Shown piece by piece: positions 29,601 to 37,904 of a stretch of DNA of 64,000 bases. Each line of letters opens with the position of its first letter. The first letter of the stretch is position 1. Source of the DNA: a virus; IMG/VR virus record IMGVR_UViG_3300046804_000544, positions 62,001-126,000 of that record; one strand, given 5' to 3'. Under the pieces are notes generated by a model, which had not been told where the DNA came from, did not search any database, and saw only the letters and a list, made by a program, of their open reading frames with translations. Position numbers and translations under genes: made by a program.

Positions 29601-32600
29601 CAAGTTGGTCTCCTATGGTGGGACTTAACAAGAGCAAAATTTATAGATAATCAGGGAGGTAATACTACCTACAGATCATCAACTTGGAATAAACTATATG
29701 AAACTTCAAGCATAGATATATACGAATGGGTTGAAAGTAAACTTAAACCATCTGAAAGAGATGCATTAGTAGGTACACCTAAGGGAGAAAGTTTAGGAAT
29801 TACTGGATTAAGTAGGTATGGAGATTCTGTATACAGTGTTAAGAAAAAATATGACACAGTAGCACAAAAATTTAAAAACACCTATTATTATTGGATTAAA
29901 AACCCTACAGTAATACCCAATGTTCAGGGAAGAATTTTAAGTGCTAAAACTGTAGCTAGTTTAATAGCTGATCCTATAGCAGAAGGATATGCATGTTTAA
30001 TTCTAACTGGAAACAATACATTTTCTTTAGCAAACTTTGAAAGTTTAATTGAATCAACAAATTGTAATTTCAATGTTGAGTATTGGACCATAGCTCCGCA
30101 ATATACTCAAATAAACTCTCACAGCCAATGGAAAATTTTAAGTGAAAATGTAGAAACTGTAATTCCTGTAGAAATTGAAAAGAAATGGATTCATAGTCTA
30201 GTTGGAAAAGATGACGACAATAGGCCTGTTCCTGATTTAGCAATTCCTTTTAAACGTCGATACGGTGTTGAGTTTAGACCTAGACAAAGTATGTTTGTTA
30301 ACCGCATTGAGGCATTAAAACAATACATTGAGCGAGTTAACTCTGTTATATCTAATATATTAATAGCTGACGATTATGATTTGACAGATTTATTAGCATA
30401 CGATCCTGTACCTAGCGCAGTAACTGGTAAATGGGATAAAGAAATTAATACAGAATTAGAATTAAGATTTATTGGTACAGCATTAGTCCAGCCAGCTGAG
30501 TTAACACCAACTATAGTTAACGGTAGAATTACCGGAGTAATTATTAATAATTCTGGATACGGATATATAAATGCACCTTATGTTAAAATAGTAAGTAACC
30601 AGGGTGTTGATGCAGTTTTAAGAACAGAGATCAACAATCTAGGCCAGGTTATCGGTGTCAGTGTAATTAATTCCGGTAAAGGTTATTTGTCAGATACCAC
30701 CTTAGTAATTAGACCTTATGCCGTTTTAGTTAAATCAGATTCAAATGTATTTGATAAATGGAGCATTTATCATTTTAATTCTGCGACCCAAATTTGGGAA
30801 CGATATCAGAGTCAATCATACGATGTAACTTTATATTGGAATTATATTGACTGGTACAGCGCCGGATATAGCCAGTTTACAAAAATTGATTTTGTTGTAG
30901 ACAACACATATCAACTTGCTTCTTTAAGTGCAAATATTGGCAATGTAGTAAAGGTCAACAACATTGGAACTGGCGGCTGGATTTTATTAGAAAAATATGC
31001 CAATAATCCGTCTATTGATTATACTTTAAGTTATTCTGTAATTGGAAGACAACACGGAACTATAGAATTTTCTAAGCAATTATATGATTTTTCAAATTCA
31101 ATAGAAGGGTTTGATGGTAGTTTGTATGATAGTTTATATTACGACAATGTTCCTGACATAGAATTAAAAATTATTATTGACACTATTAGAAACAAGATAC
31201 TTGTCGACGAGCTTAAAGTTGAATATTTAAAATTATTCTTTGCCTCTGTTAGATATGCACTGAACGAACAAACATTTGTTGACTGGGCATTTAAAACCAG
31301 CTTTGTAAAAGCAACACACAAAGTAGGGTACCTAAAACAAAAAGTAAATTATAATAATGACAATCTATCTAATTTTGAAGATTATATTAAAGAAGTTAAA
31401 CCTTATAGAACTCAAATTAGAGAATATATTAGTCAGTATCAGTCTTTAGATACTGCTTATAGCTCAGTAACTGATTTTGATTTACCTCCAAAGTTGAATG
31501 ATGATTTAAGTATAACTCCTGTTAGTGCTGTAGTCGACAGCGGCGGAATTTTTTCTTATGATACAGAAATAAATCAATATCCGTGGAAACATTGGAAAGA
31601 TCATGTTGGTTTTACTATACAAGATATTGTAATAGTAGACGGAGGATCTGGTTATATTGATAATCCTATTGTTAACATTATTGGCGGCTACGGAACTGGA
31701 GCAACGGCCAAGGCTTATATAGCCAATGGAAAAGTTAATAGAATACAAATAATTAATCCTGGTACAGGATATTTGAAAGCTCCTGTTATTTCTATCGATG
31801 GAAGTTTAGGCGTAGGTGGCATTCAAGCTCGTGCAGTAGCAATTATTGAATCTGAAGTTGTTAGAGCAAATAAAATATCAATTAAGTTTGATAGACTTGC
31901 TAAAACATACATAGTATCAGAAATTATTGAAACTGAAACATTTATCGGAACTGGTTCTAGATTACAATTTGCTCTTAAATTTAGTCCTGTACTAGCAATT
32001 AATACACATTCCGTTCTTGTAAACGGTGTTGATGTTCTTAAAGAAGATTATTCTTTAAGCACTAAAAAATCAACAGCCAAAGGATTTACCAGTTACAGTG
32101 GTCTACTAACACTAACAGAAGCACCAGCTAAGAATGCAGTAATAACTATTGCTTATAAAAAGAATTTTGAACACCTATCTGCTACAGATAGAATCAACTT
32201 TTATTATAATCCAGATTCTGGAATGTACGGTAAAGATCTAGCACAGCTAATGACTGGTGTTGACTATGGCGGCGTTGAAGTTACCGGCTTAGGATTTGCT
32301 ATAAGTGGCGGCTGGGAAAGCCTTCCTTGGTTCTCTGATACTTGGGATGGTTTTGATGTACTGTTTAGTGATTATATTGTATCTGTAAGTGACAGTACCT
32401 ACAGTTACACATTGCCTTATGTTCCTGCTGTTGGAGAAGAAATTAACATATATGTTAACGGTCAACGAATAGATGATCCTTACTTTAACAGTTACGACGG
32501 TAGCACAGTCAAACCAAATGGAAGAACTATTGCTCCGGTTGGCACAGTTATGCAAACTATTGTAGGAGATGGTGTAACTAATACGTATGTATTGCCGAAC

Positions 32601-35081
32601 TTGCAAGCTACTCCTCCGTTGGATATTAACGAAGGCGACACTATTATTTTTAGAAAGGCAACCAGCGACGGCAGCTACACTCCACTACCAAATGAGTATG
32701 ACACTCAATTAACAGGCGGAAATTTAGCGTATACAACTGCTACTGGATTTGCTGCCGATGATATTAATGTTGACGGAGACGGATTTGTAACACCTAATAC
32801 TAGCTATGCTCCCGAAGAAGTAGTTCCAGGACAATTGTTTGACACGGTAGCTATTAAAGTATTCCAACTACCAACTAGCGGTGCTGCAAGATTAATGTTT
32901 AAGAATTATGTTTGTGACGGAGTAAACACAAATTTTGCATTTGGACAAATTCCGCAGAGCAATACTGCTGTTCTAGTAAAATTAGATAATGTAATTTTAA
33001 AAGAATCTGTAGACTACACAGTTGATTGGCCAAACTTACAAATTGTAATGACAGTTGCTCCAGCTAACAAGAAAGTTATTAACATAATTACGTTTGGTAG
33101 CGCATCACCTTATCTATTAGATACAAATTATTTTGTATCAGATGGTAGCACAACGGAGTATATTACTAATGCTCCTTGGTTAGAAACACTTGGTAATATT
33201 GTATTAGTTGACGGTGCAGCAGTGCCGTATGATTTGTTTAAAACAGATGCTACATATGAAAAGCCTAGTTGTGCAGGTATAAGATTAGGATCTGCTCCAG
33301 CTGAAGGTTCTGTAATTACATATATGATTACCTCAGACGGTAATAGTACAGCCAGTGTGGTTAAATCACAATCTCTATTAACAGACGGCTCAACTAAAGT
33401 CTTTACATTGACAAATCCTCCAGGAGTTTCATTACCTAATGAAAATAATGTTTTAGTAAAAGTTGGCGGTACTATATTAGCTCCAGGTAGTAATTCAGAA
33501 TACTTTACACTAACAGATTTAAACTTAGAGTACAACTTGACTCTATATAAGAGCGAACCTTATAGCATAGATCCAGTTAATACTAAAGTTTATCTAGACG
33601 GCGTAGAACTTTCAATCGGCACTGATTTTGTATTTGATATCAGCGTACCTAGTGTTCAACTTAATGTTGATCTCTATAAAGACGGAGGCACATTAATTGT
33701 AACAAACTTTGCCGGATCTGCATACACTATAGCAAATAATCAAATTGTGTTTGCTAATGCCCCAGTTGATTACACAGTAACTCCAGTTGAAATAATTACT
33801 TTCTACAACCATAATGTTGAAGAAGTCGTAAGAACACGAGAAACAGTTTCTACTAGCGGATCATTAACTGTAGGCACTTATGACTATTTTAGATTTATGC
33901 ACCTAAGCGGCGGCGATTTAAAATTAAGCGGGCCAGTACGTGAAGATGATCAAATTTGGATTGTTAAAAACAGTTATTTGTTATCACACAGCATTGATTT
34001 TTATCTAGATGAAACTCGTCAATCAATTGTGTTATCAACTCCGTTAACATCTACTGATGTGTTAGATGTCATATTGTTTAGTGGTCCTCAAGTATCTGCA
34101 GGTTACGGATACATGCAGTTTAAAGACATGTTAAATCGTGTACATTACAAACGTATTAACAAAAACAAAACTACTAGATTAGCACAAGATTTAGCTCAGT
34201 TTGATAAAGATATTATAGTGCAAGATGGTACTGTACTGTCTGAACCTGGTACAATGCCGGGAATTATTGAAATCAACGGCGAGCGTATTGAATATTTTGC
34301 TAAATCAGGGAATACATTATCTAGATTAAGAAGAGGCACATTAGGCACAGGAACACCTGAACTGCATGTGGCTAACACTTATGTTATAGATTTAGGTCCA
34401 ACAGAAACTATTCCTTACAACGATACACAGCATGTTGATAAGTTAATCAGTGACGGTAGCTCAACTACGTTTGGATTACGTTACATTCCTGAATCTGTTA
34501 ATGAAATTGAAGTATTTGTACAAGGATATAGATTAAACAAATCAGCTTACAGTAGATTTGAAGAATCAAATGATTATCCTTATAGTCCAGAAGGTGACAG
34601 TACGTACCCTGCAGATTTTACTGTAAATGGAACTAGCAATAGTGTAACTATAACCAATAGTGTAGCAGTCAACAGCAGAGTCGTAGTAACTAAACGCACT
34701 GGACGAGTATGGCAAGACAGTCAGTCTAATGTTCAACAACAGGTAATTTACAAAGACATTCGCGTTGGACCTGCTAGTTTTAATGTTCGTCGTGTTGGCG
34801 CTGGATACACTTTAACCCTTAATGCAGGTGGCTACGGATATTCTGTAGGAGATGTCTTAAAGATAACTGGTGATATGGTAGGCGGAACAAGCCCTGATAA
34901 CGACATTTTTATCACAATTACACAGGTTTCAGAAGACAGCACCAACAGTATTTTATCTTACACTTATACAGGACAAGCATACAATATTAACTATTTGGCT
35001 AAAAATCTGTTAAATTCTAACAATACAATTGCACAATTTGTCACTGCATATGAGACAATTTATCCGCAGTACATGCCCTGA
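20694..35081 (+). CDS. Giant baseplate wedge protein, gp7-like (4,795 aa)
   Basis: A single uninterrupted frame of 4,795 residues directly after gp6, where T4 has gp7 (1,032 residues). The N-terminus (LLPRYYRTDANKKFLSATLD, then EPAAVIQDYLGNVTFFKDY and WDPHIDWDKFVNFEQYYWLP) matches the giant gp7-type proteins of marine T4-like phages as I recall them. Near 195-225 is LTLYKGQTYKFEINSPNNPF, a beta-sandwich-like motif. Residues about 2190-2870 hold at least five FG-GAP/propeller-like blades (DGNWMAISAP, GSTLAISSPLAD, DGSLLVVGSPAFD, NNNILVGVPYDS). Around 3270-3340 and 3640-3700 two glycine/tyrosine motifs repeat (GYGYINAPYVKI, GSGYIDNPIVNI). From about 3930 to 4640 several 'DGST...F, VLVNG/VYLDGVEL' modules recur. 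The wedge role is inferred from position and N-terminus; the rest may be adhesive or fibre-like. Confidence 0.65.
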   Translation: MANQNQSESGLPLSNQSNRQTSDLLPRYYRTDANKKFLSATLDQLTKPGKVKKLTGYIGRAYAKSTVADDVFLQASTTERQNYQLEPAAVIQDYLGNVTFFKDYIDHMNHIEVFGGIVNNHARVNEQEFYSWDPHIDWDKFVNFEQYYWLPDGPPAVEVIGQTEEIESTFTVRTEDEGDTYAYIFTPDGLTRNPTLTLYKGQTYKFEINSPNNPFSIKTARVSGDLERYTDGVSASAIEEGVITFVVPRGSPDVLYYVSEEDANVGGTIQVADINENTFLDVDKDIIGKKTYKLKNGLSLSNGMKLYFTGKTNPSQYSTGYWYVEGVGKAIQLVNEKDLSIIGSYTEEVNQLFDDRPFDRDPFSTSTAYPANKDYIVINRASPDRNPWSRYNRWFHQDVIIQSAANNGSIADLDQTARANRPIIEFQAGLKLYNFGHKAKLDVDLIDNFTTDVFSTVEGSLGYNIDGIDLAQGMRVIFSADPDRFVKDKIFNVNFIEVIVPSRQFEFLAATGVDVTTDIITCNTPHGLNTGNQITYLNNGNASVQGLVHRKIYYAYIINDTQLKLYTDKLLTQQVDIFNIGTGVHSFEVFSGIRRQINLVEADDAVPLENETVIIKQGTTNQGSMYWYDGTDWKTGPAKTSVNNNPLFDLFDSNGNSFGDTSVYDGSSFSGNRIFSYKVGTGPNDSSLGFPLSYQNINNVGDIKFEFNLLNESFNYKEITQVLTKKTNVGYLKVIKDLTNFDYANGWVTSKVKNTQPVIRVFKESNLTNNFPIDVFDYKDKLSDLEVRVYINGVRQDKDTYSVIDSTVYKKVLLAKDVLLTDIVTLKCYTAQPANSVGYYEVPVSLQNNPGNKDLVNFTLGEVINHVDSIIDNLPAIQGEYPGYSNLRDLGFVTPYGVRFVQHSSPLNFALYHLGSKSENIFKAIDQSREDYNRFKKLFLNKAFDAAIYTEPRAFVDYILTEMLKDKPKTDSYYLSDMFAYSGAKVLSYTVLDATVKTYPLTAHFDLDTLSNKAVGIYLNGEQLLQGRDYTFGTENFFTITANLSEDDIIEVYEYESTDGSFCPPTPTKLGLFPLYEPEIFLDNTYLTPQTVIRGHDGSIVVGYNDYRDNLLLELEKRIFNNIKIKYNPDIFDIYDLIPAYEKTQTYTRAEYNQVLSQFYYQWINNASINNNISYEGDVDITFGYSYDQSYAINGENVPAYWRGIYLWMFGTDSPHTRPWECLGFSIKPLWWESVYGPAPYTSNNYILWDDIANGLIREPGKPVRTNLKFARSALTSGLPVDEDGKLISPLYSNFILGSYNPTTADNYVFGDVGPIETAWRRSSNYPFAIIQTALLLQPNKILGTCLDRSRIIKSKTNQLIYSDTGVRVRLEDLVLPSTASSNTRTFTSGLLNYVVDYLTSSLTSNLETYKSNLTNLTNKITSKLGGFTTKEKYRLLLDSKNPLSSGGVFVPEESYNLFLNTSSAIKRVSYSGIIVTLGTSGKYEVRGYDIDRPYFVTYSPIELGKYINIGGISESYLNWDTEKYYLSGKVTKYNGNYYRVKISHTSTDKFNTEYFVKLPSLPLMGGVDAYLPNKWNFSQPIVVPYGTTFSSRQDVVTFILGYGAYLKSQGFVFDDYNPEYKLIDNWETSTKEFLFWTTQNWAVNSAIALSPLSKKLIFTPTETSVVGNIRDDFYNYSIFRADGQKLNAEFTNTFREESTFTLSPKNTNHGIYGAVLYLLQKEHVLLLENRTLFNDVIYDQEPGFRQEKIKVLGYITSYWSGGLDSPGFIFDEAKITEWQPYQDYYLGETVQYKQFYYVANRFVNGSDSFQMTDSNRNVNWIKIDEKPKAKLLPNWDYKVEQFTDFYDLDTDNFDTEQQRLAQHLIGYQKRQYLENIINDDVSQYKFYQGMIIEKGTQNVLNKLFDVLSADGEESLEFYEEWAVRVGEYGGIEIYDEIEFKLDESLFKLNPQPFELTSTNSNINDFIIKQLPTDIYLKPLGYNNTPWSTDGVTEYLRTPGYVRYEDVKLNLDTLDEVLTKDVTAFKEGDYVWCAFEGRDWNVYRFTKTNFYVEDVEYNSGTLSIQCSSIPELVTDDIIGIVNSDTIQGFYKVSSVELNKIFIKTTIAKWQPPFADSSTILTFKFTKIRSLSIDDMNAVLPARLKHNELVWVDDNGSGLFTVYKNNPVYQPRSIKRFSLDTDNLNFGQKVAIAKNGNLAAVTSNTEVAIFGKDSTGLAWIQKQIITPDPTISSLTNLNFGKEICFSPDGNWMAISAPTASYVRSSWAGDYDGGHSYYAGDVVRLVSKYKNPVRNVYLSTHWKAKPTAVFRGSITGTTLTVTNILSGTIAIGQPISANNILPGTVITAGSGLSWTVSTNQVLTDAVFYSGLTGIDWSTINVFSQDWEMATMVDVDPIKPASTLLRQGYVELYNKNSQSGNYTLHSRFVSPFPTANELFGSKMVLSKSGDEYVLAISSLGYNNDQGRVYMFRYNSDFTSSASWHMDYDKNYVGTFDPTVKYSVGDIVFNSDTYELYQCLSEQDPAPFTQNPSAWQLVERSNILGYFPQEVVTGQINPYLVVKPTKDDLVESVFEGDQFGYSLSFSSDGSTLAISSPLADQYADNNFKGLYRETLAYSQNDIVYYNGIYYSYLLTFNGIPAGTFNLNNWTAVSNLRYLNSGKVFLYESTNAGYKLIDSLGVSDLDSEREIRFGESIDLSTDGSLLVVGSPAFDVNVIDSGAVFLFGRNNSSYNLVKEIYRNKQEENERVGTYVALMNDDETLVSFAANGDVYRYTTFDSYSEPFTGIDSTTAKYLLDPESTQTEQSTTFDNDTLKLVEVQVDTGRIDIFDKFGNSYVYGESLDTSDTNSTTDGYGTSIAVGNNNILVGVPYDSVNFVLNGRVDTFSKLPNTKSWSVLHEEVPRPNVYNIKKAYVYNKISNTLISYIDVVDPIQGKIPGPADQEIRYKTYFDPAVYAVGTEGLNVDEGMQWSASQVGLLWWDLTRAKFIDNQGGNTTYRSSTWNKLYETSSIDIYEWVESKLKPSERDALVGTPKGESLGITGLSRYGDSVYSVKKKYDTVAQKFKNTYYYWIKNPTVIPNVQGRILSAKTVASLIADPIAEGYACLILTGNNTFSLANFESLIESTNCNFNVEYWTIAPQYTQINSHSQWKILSENVETVIPVEIEKKWIHSLVGKDDDNRPVPDLAIPFKRRYGVEFRPRQSMFVNRIEALKQYIERVNSVISNILIADDYDLTDLLAYDPVPSAVTGKWDKEINTELELRFIGTALVQPAELTPTIVNGRITGVIINNSGYGYINAPYVKIVSNQGVDAVLRTEINNLGQVIGVSVINSGKGYLSDTTLVIRPYAVLVKSDSNVFDKWSIYHFNSATQIWERYQSQSYDVTLYWNYIDWYSAGYSQFTKIDFVVDNTYQLASLSANIGNVVKVNNIGTGGWILLEKYANNPSIDYTLSYSVIGRQHGTIEFSKQLYDFSNSIEGFDGSLYDSLYYDNVPDIELKIIIDTIRNKILVDELKVEYLKLFFASVRYALNEQTFVDWAFKTSFVKATHKVGYLKQKVNYNNDNLSNFEDYIKEVKPYRTQIREYISQYQSLDTAYSSVTDFDLPPKLNDDLSITPVSAVVDSGGIFSYDTEINQYPWKHWKDHVGFTIQDIVIVDGGSGYIDNPIVNIIGGYGTGATAKAYIANGKVNRIQIINPGTGYLKAPVISIDGSLGVGGIQARAVAIIESEVVRANKISIKFDRLAKTYIVSEIIETETFIGTGSRLQFALKFSPVLAINTHSVLVNGVDVLKEDYSLSTKKSTAKGFTSYSGLLTLTEAPAKNAVITIAYKKNFEHLSATDRINFYYNPDSGMYGKDLAQLMTGVDYGGVEVTGLGFAISGGWESLPWFSDTWDGFDVLFSDYIVSVSDSTYSYTLPYVPAVGEEINIYVNGQRIDDPYFNSYDGSTVKPNGRTIAPVGTVMQTIVGDGVTNTYVLPNLQATPPLDINEGDTIIFRKATSDGSYTPLPNEYDTQLTGGNLAYTTATGFAADDINVDGDGFVTPNTSYAPEEVVPGQLFDTVAIKVFQLPTSGAARLMFKNYVCDGVNTNFAFGQIPQSNTAVLVKLDNVILKESVDYTVDWPNLQIVMTVAPANKKVINIITFGSASPYLLDTNYFVSDGSTTEYITNAPWLETLGNIVLVDGAAVPYDLFKTDATYEKPSCAGIRLGSAPAEGSVITYMITSDGNSTASVVKSQSLLTDGSTKVFTLTNPPGVSLPNENNVLVKVGGTILAPGSNSEYFTLTDLNLEYNLTLYKSEPYSIDPVNTKVYLDGVELSIGTDFVFDISVPSVQLNVDLYKDGGTLIVTNFAGSAYTIANNQIVFANAPVDYTVTPVEIITFYNHNVEEVVRTRETVSTSGSLTVGTYDYFRFMHLSGGDLKLSGPVREDDQIWIVKNSYLLSHSIDFYLDETRQSIVLSTPLTSTDVLDVILFSGPQVSAGYGYMQFKDMLNRVHYKRINKNKTTRLAQDLAQFDKDIIVQDGTVLSEPGTMPGIIEINGERIEYFAKSGNTLSRLRRGTLGTGTPELHVANTYVIDLGPTETIPYNDTQHVDKLISDGSSTTFGLRYIPESVNEIEVFVQGYRLNKSAYSRFEESNDYPYSPEGDSTYPADFTVNGTSNSVTITNSVAVNSRVVVTKRTGRVWQDSQSNVQQQVIYKDIRVGPASFNVRRVGAGYTLTLNAGGYGYSVGDVLKITGDMVGGTSPDNDIFITITQVSEDSTNSILSYTYTGQAYNINYLAKNLLNSNNTIAQFVTAYETIYPQYMP
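27230..29310 (+). repeat. FG-GAP/beta-propeller-like blades within the giant protein
   Basis: Protein-level repeats of the type (D)G..LAISSP....GRVYMF occur at about 27280, 27430, 28025, 28440, 28780 and 29265, each followed by an inserted segment. Integrin-like and sugar-binding propellers show this pattern; the DNA itself is not repeated. Confidence 0.55.
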
Positions 35082-35087
35082 TAAATA
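35080..35087 (+). promoter_or_regulatory. Late-promoter-like element after the giant gene
   Basis: GATAAATA overlaps the stop codon of the giant gene and lies 73 bases before the next ATG, giving an A-rich leader that ends AAAGAGAAAACTT. Confidence 0.5.
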
Positions 35088-35160
35088 TGAAAGTTGGAAA
35101 TTTTTTGGTGGAAAACTGCGTAGATAATGGAAATAATTAAATACATTAAAGAGAAAACTT

Positions 35161-35772
35161 ATGCAAGGTAAAGACTTATCCGGAATACATGTAGAGGGAC
35201 ATATTAAAATATTTGATCCCTCTACAGGCGAAGTTTATATTAATAAACGCAACGCTATTCATTATGAAAATATGAGTATAGCATTAGCTGAAAGCATAGC
35301 TAACAGCGGCCAAGGTTTTATATATGAAATGGCATTTGGCAATGGCGGCACAACTATAGATCCTACAGGAATTATTACATACTTAACTCCTAATTCTACC
35401 GGTACTAATGCCAGTCTTTACAATGAAACTTATACTAAGGTAGTTGATGATCGTGCTCTTGCAAACGTTGACCCTACTAGAAATAAAATTGAAACTAGAC
35501 ACGTTACAGGTAAAAATTATACTGATGTGTTTGTTACTTGTTTATTAGATTACGGCGAACCTAGTAACCAGCAAGCCTTTGATGTTACTACAAACAATGA
35601 TGAAAATTATGTTTTTGACGAGTTAGGATTAAAAAGTTATAGTCCTACCGGACAAAGTAGATTATTAACTCATGTAATTTTTCATCCGGTTCAAAAATCA
35701 TTGAATAGATTAATTCAAATTGACTATACTGTTCGCATTCAAAGTTTAACAGGTCTAAGTGAGGTAGCCTAA
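35161..35772 (+). CDS. Virion structural protein of unknown role
   Basis: 203 residues between the giant wedge protein and the fibre genes. Motifs include MQGKDLSGIHVEGHIKIFDP, ENMSIALAESIANSGQGFIY, EMAFGNGGT and a C-terminal HPVQKSLNRLIQIDYTVRIQ. No T4 counterpart is recognised; a baseplate-to-fibre adaptor (the gp8 to gp10 position in T4) is possible. Its stop overlaps the next start (TAATG). Confidence 0.6.
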   Translation: MQGKDLSGIHVEGHIKIFDPSTGEVYINKRNAIHYENMSIALAESIANSGQGFIYEMAFGNGGTTIDPTGIITYLTPNSTGTNASLYNETYTKVVDDRALANVDPTRNKIETRHVTGKNYTDVFVTCLLDYGEPSNQQAFDVTTNNDENYVFDELGLKSYSPTGQSRLLTHVIFHPVQKSLNRLIQIDYTVRIQSLTGLSEVA

Positions 35773-37904
35773 TGACATACTATATAGACCATACAGATGC
35801 AAATAATTACGGTACTATTACTATTGCTGATCAAACAGTTAACCAAGAAACCAGTTTAAAATTTGTAGGAAAAAACTATCCTAACTATGCTCAACCTATA
35901 GCTGAAAATTTTTTACATTTATTAGAAAATTTTGCTAAAAGCACACCACCAACAAGCCCAGTTATAGGACAATTATGGTACGATACTAATAGTATTGCTA
36001 ACCCTAGTCAGCCTCAATTAAAAGTATGGGACGGTACTAACTGGGTCCCAGCCGGCAATGTTAAAAAGTCAATAACTCGACCTACAACATCAGTTATTGG
36101 TGATATTTGGGTTGATACTGCTAACCAACAGTTATACATTTGGTCTGGTGCAACATGGATTTTAGTTGGGCCACAGTTTAGTGAAGGCACACAATCTGGC
36201 CCTGTAGTAGAACAAGTATATGATATACTTAATGCTACCCACGTTATCATTAAATTTATTGTCGGAAATGAAATAGTTGCTATTATCAGTAAAGATGCAT
36301 TCACTCCAAAAGTAGCAATTGAAGGATTTACTGCTGACGGTATTAAAGCAGGTATTAATATATCTGGAAAAGATTTTAATAATAACGGGTTTGTTGACAA
36401 CAAGTTATGGGGAGTAGCTGATAAAGCCTCTAAACTTATTGTAAACGGCTATCCAACTGGACTAGCTGCTGATAATTTCTTAAGAGGCGATGTTTCAACA
36501 ACGGCCAATGCTGGCATTAACATTAGAAATAATTCTGGTTTAACATTTGGTAGCGATTTAAATGCATCTTTATCAACATCTACTAATGGAGACATTTTAT
36601 TATCAAATAAAACAGAAGGCACTAATATTTACATTAGAACATATATTGCAGGTGATTACAACAACGTAGTTACAGTTTCTGGAAATAACGTAGGCATTAA
36701 CAAAACTAATCCTGCCGAAGCATTAGATATAACTGGAAAGATCGTTGCCAGTGACGGGTTAACAGTAACAAGCACAGTTGATTCAACAAATTTAGTTACA
36801 GGCAGTATAAAAACTGCTGGCGGAATAAGTATAGCCAAGTCATTAAATGTTGGATCTAATGCAAATATATCTGGTACAGTTACAACAGGAGCATTACTAC
36901 CAACAACAACTAATACAAAAGATATTGGTAGCGACACTGCAAGATACAATAGGATTTATGCTAATACTGTTGGTAACATTGATAATACTACACAATTTGT
37001 TGGAACATTTACTGGAACTTTTGCTGGATCAGTAACTGGAACTGCAACAAAATTAGTAAGTCCTACTATTTTTCAATTAACAGGTGATGTAGCAAGTAAT
37101 GCAATTAGCTTTACAGGATTACAAGAAGATGGTTTAGCTACATTTACAACTGTACTAAGTTCAGATGTAATTACATCAAAAGATGCTGTAGTTGATAGTG
37201 CATTAACTGATACATTATTAATTTATAGACCATTAGTAGGTTTAAGAAAAACAACTAAAGCTAGTTTTTTAGCTAATGTTGCTACAGTGCCAACAGGAGT
37301 TATATTTCCGTTTGCCGGAACAACTGTACCAAACGGATATGTACTTTGCGACGGAAGCGAATATTTAATTAGTCAATATCCAGAGTTATACGCTGTAATA
37401 GGTTATGCATACAAAGCACTGGGATTATTACAAGGTGTTGCAACTTTTGCTGTTCCAGATTTAAGAGGACGTTTTCCTCTAGGATTAGATTCAATGTTTA
37501 GCGGTAATACTGTGCCTTTAGCACCAACAGGCGCAACATCTGGAACAACAGTGACTTCTGCTGCTAATCGGGTAACGGATGTTACAGCTGATATTATAGG
37601 TAACGGCAATGGAACAGAAGAAAAGCCAATATTAGTCAGCAATTTACCAGAACACAAACACGATCTAAAAGGTACAGATAGTTTAGGCAATAAAGGTAAT
37701 AAGTATTACGCAGTTAGAAATAGTCCTGATCCTATAACAGATGTAGATGCAGTAGCAGGATTTGGTCTAGACACAGGTGCAACTGCACAGTTTCTTTCAA
37801 ACAGTGGCGGTATTGATAATACAGCACAAACAGATGTGCCAATTAATGTTATGAACCCGTATCTAACTGTTAACTACATAATTTTTACCGGTAGGATAAT
37901 TTAA
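35772..37904 (+). CDS. Tail fibre with tail-collar domain
   Basis: 710 residues. The N-terminal module (about 1-135) has ENFLHLLENFAKSTPP, GQLWYDT and IWVDTANQQLYIWSG, shared with the next two genes and presumably used for attachment to the tail. The middle is repetitive beta-rich fibre sequence (TGTFAGSVTGTATKL). The C-terminus is a phage tail collar domain (PF07484 type): FPFAGTTVPNGYVLCDGSEY, FAVPDLRGRFPLGLD, NLPEHKHDL and MNPYLTVNYIIFTGRII. T4 gp12 has a similar receptor-binding domain. It likely contacts the host surface. Confidence 0.8.
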   Translation: MTYYIDHTDANNYGTITIADQTVNQETSLKFVGKNYPNYAQPIAENFLHLLENFAKSTPPTSPVIGQLWYDTNSIANPSQPQLKVWDGTNWVPAGNVKKSITRPTTSVIGDIWVDTANQQLYIWSGATWILVGPQFSEGTQSGPVVEQVYDILNATHVIIKFIVGNEIVAIISKDAFTPKVAIEGFTADGIKAGINISGKDFNNNGFVDNKLWGVADKASKLIVNGYPTGLAADNFLRGDVSTTANAGINIRNNSGLTFGSDLNASLSTSTNGDILLSNKTEGTNIYIRTYIAGDYNNVVTVSGNNVGINKTNPAEALDITGKIVASDGLTVTSTVDSTNLVTGSIKTAGGISIAKSLNVGSNANISGTVTTGALLPTTTNTKDIGSDTARYNRIYANTVGNIDNTTQFVGTFTGTFAGSVTGTATKLVSPTIFQLTGDVASNAISFTGLQEDGLATFTTVLSSDVITSKDAVVDSALTDTLLIYRPLVGLRKTTKASFLANVATVPTGVIFPFAGTTVPNGYVLCDGSEYLISQYPELYAVIGYAYKALGLLQGVATFAVPDLRGRFPLGLDSMFSGNTVPLAPTGATSGTTVTSAANRVTDVTADIIGNGNGTEEKPILVSNLPEHKHDLKGTDSLGNKGNKYYAVRNSPDPITDVDAVAGFGLDTGATAQFLSNSGGIDNTAQTDVPINVMNPYLTVNYIIFTGRII

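Noticed and set aside
33128-33535. 135-codon minus-strand frame within the giant gene
   Set aside because: Antisense shadow with no start context; the plus-strand frame is continuous with repeated domains.
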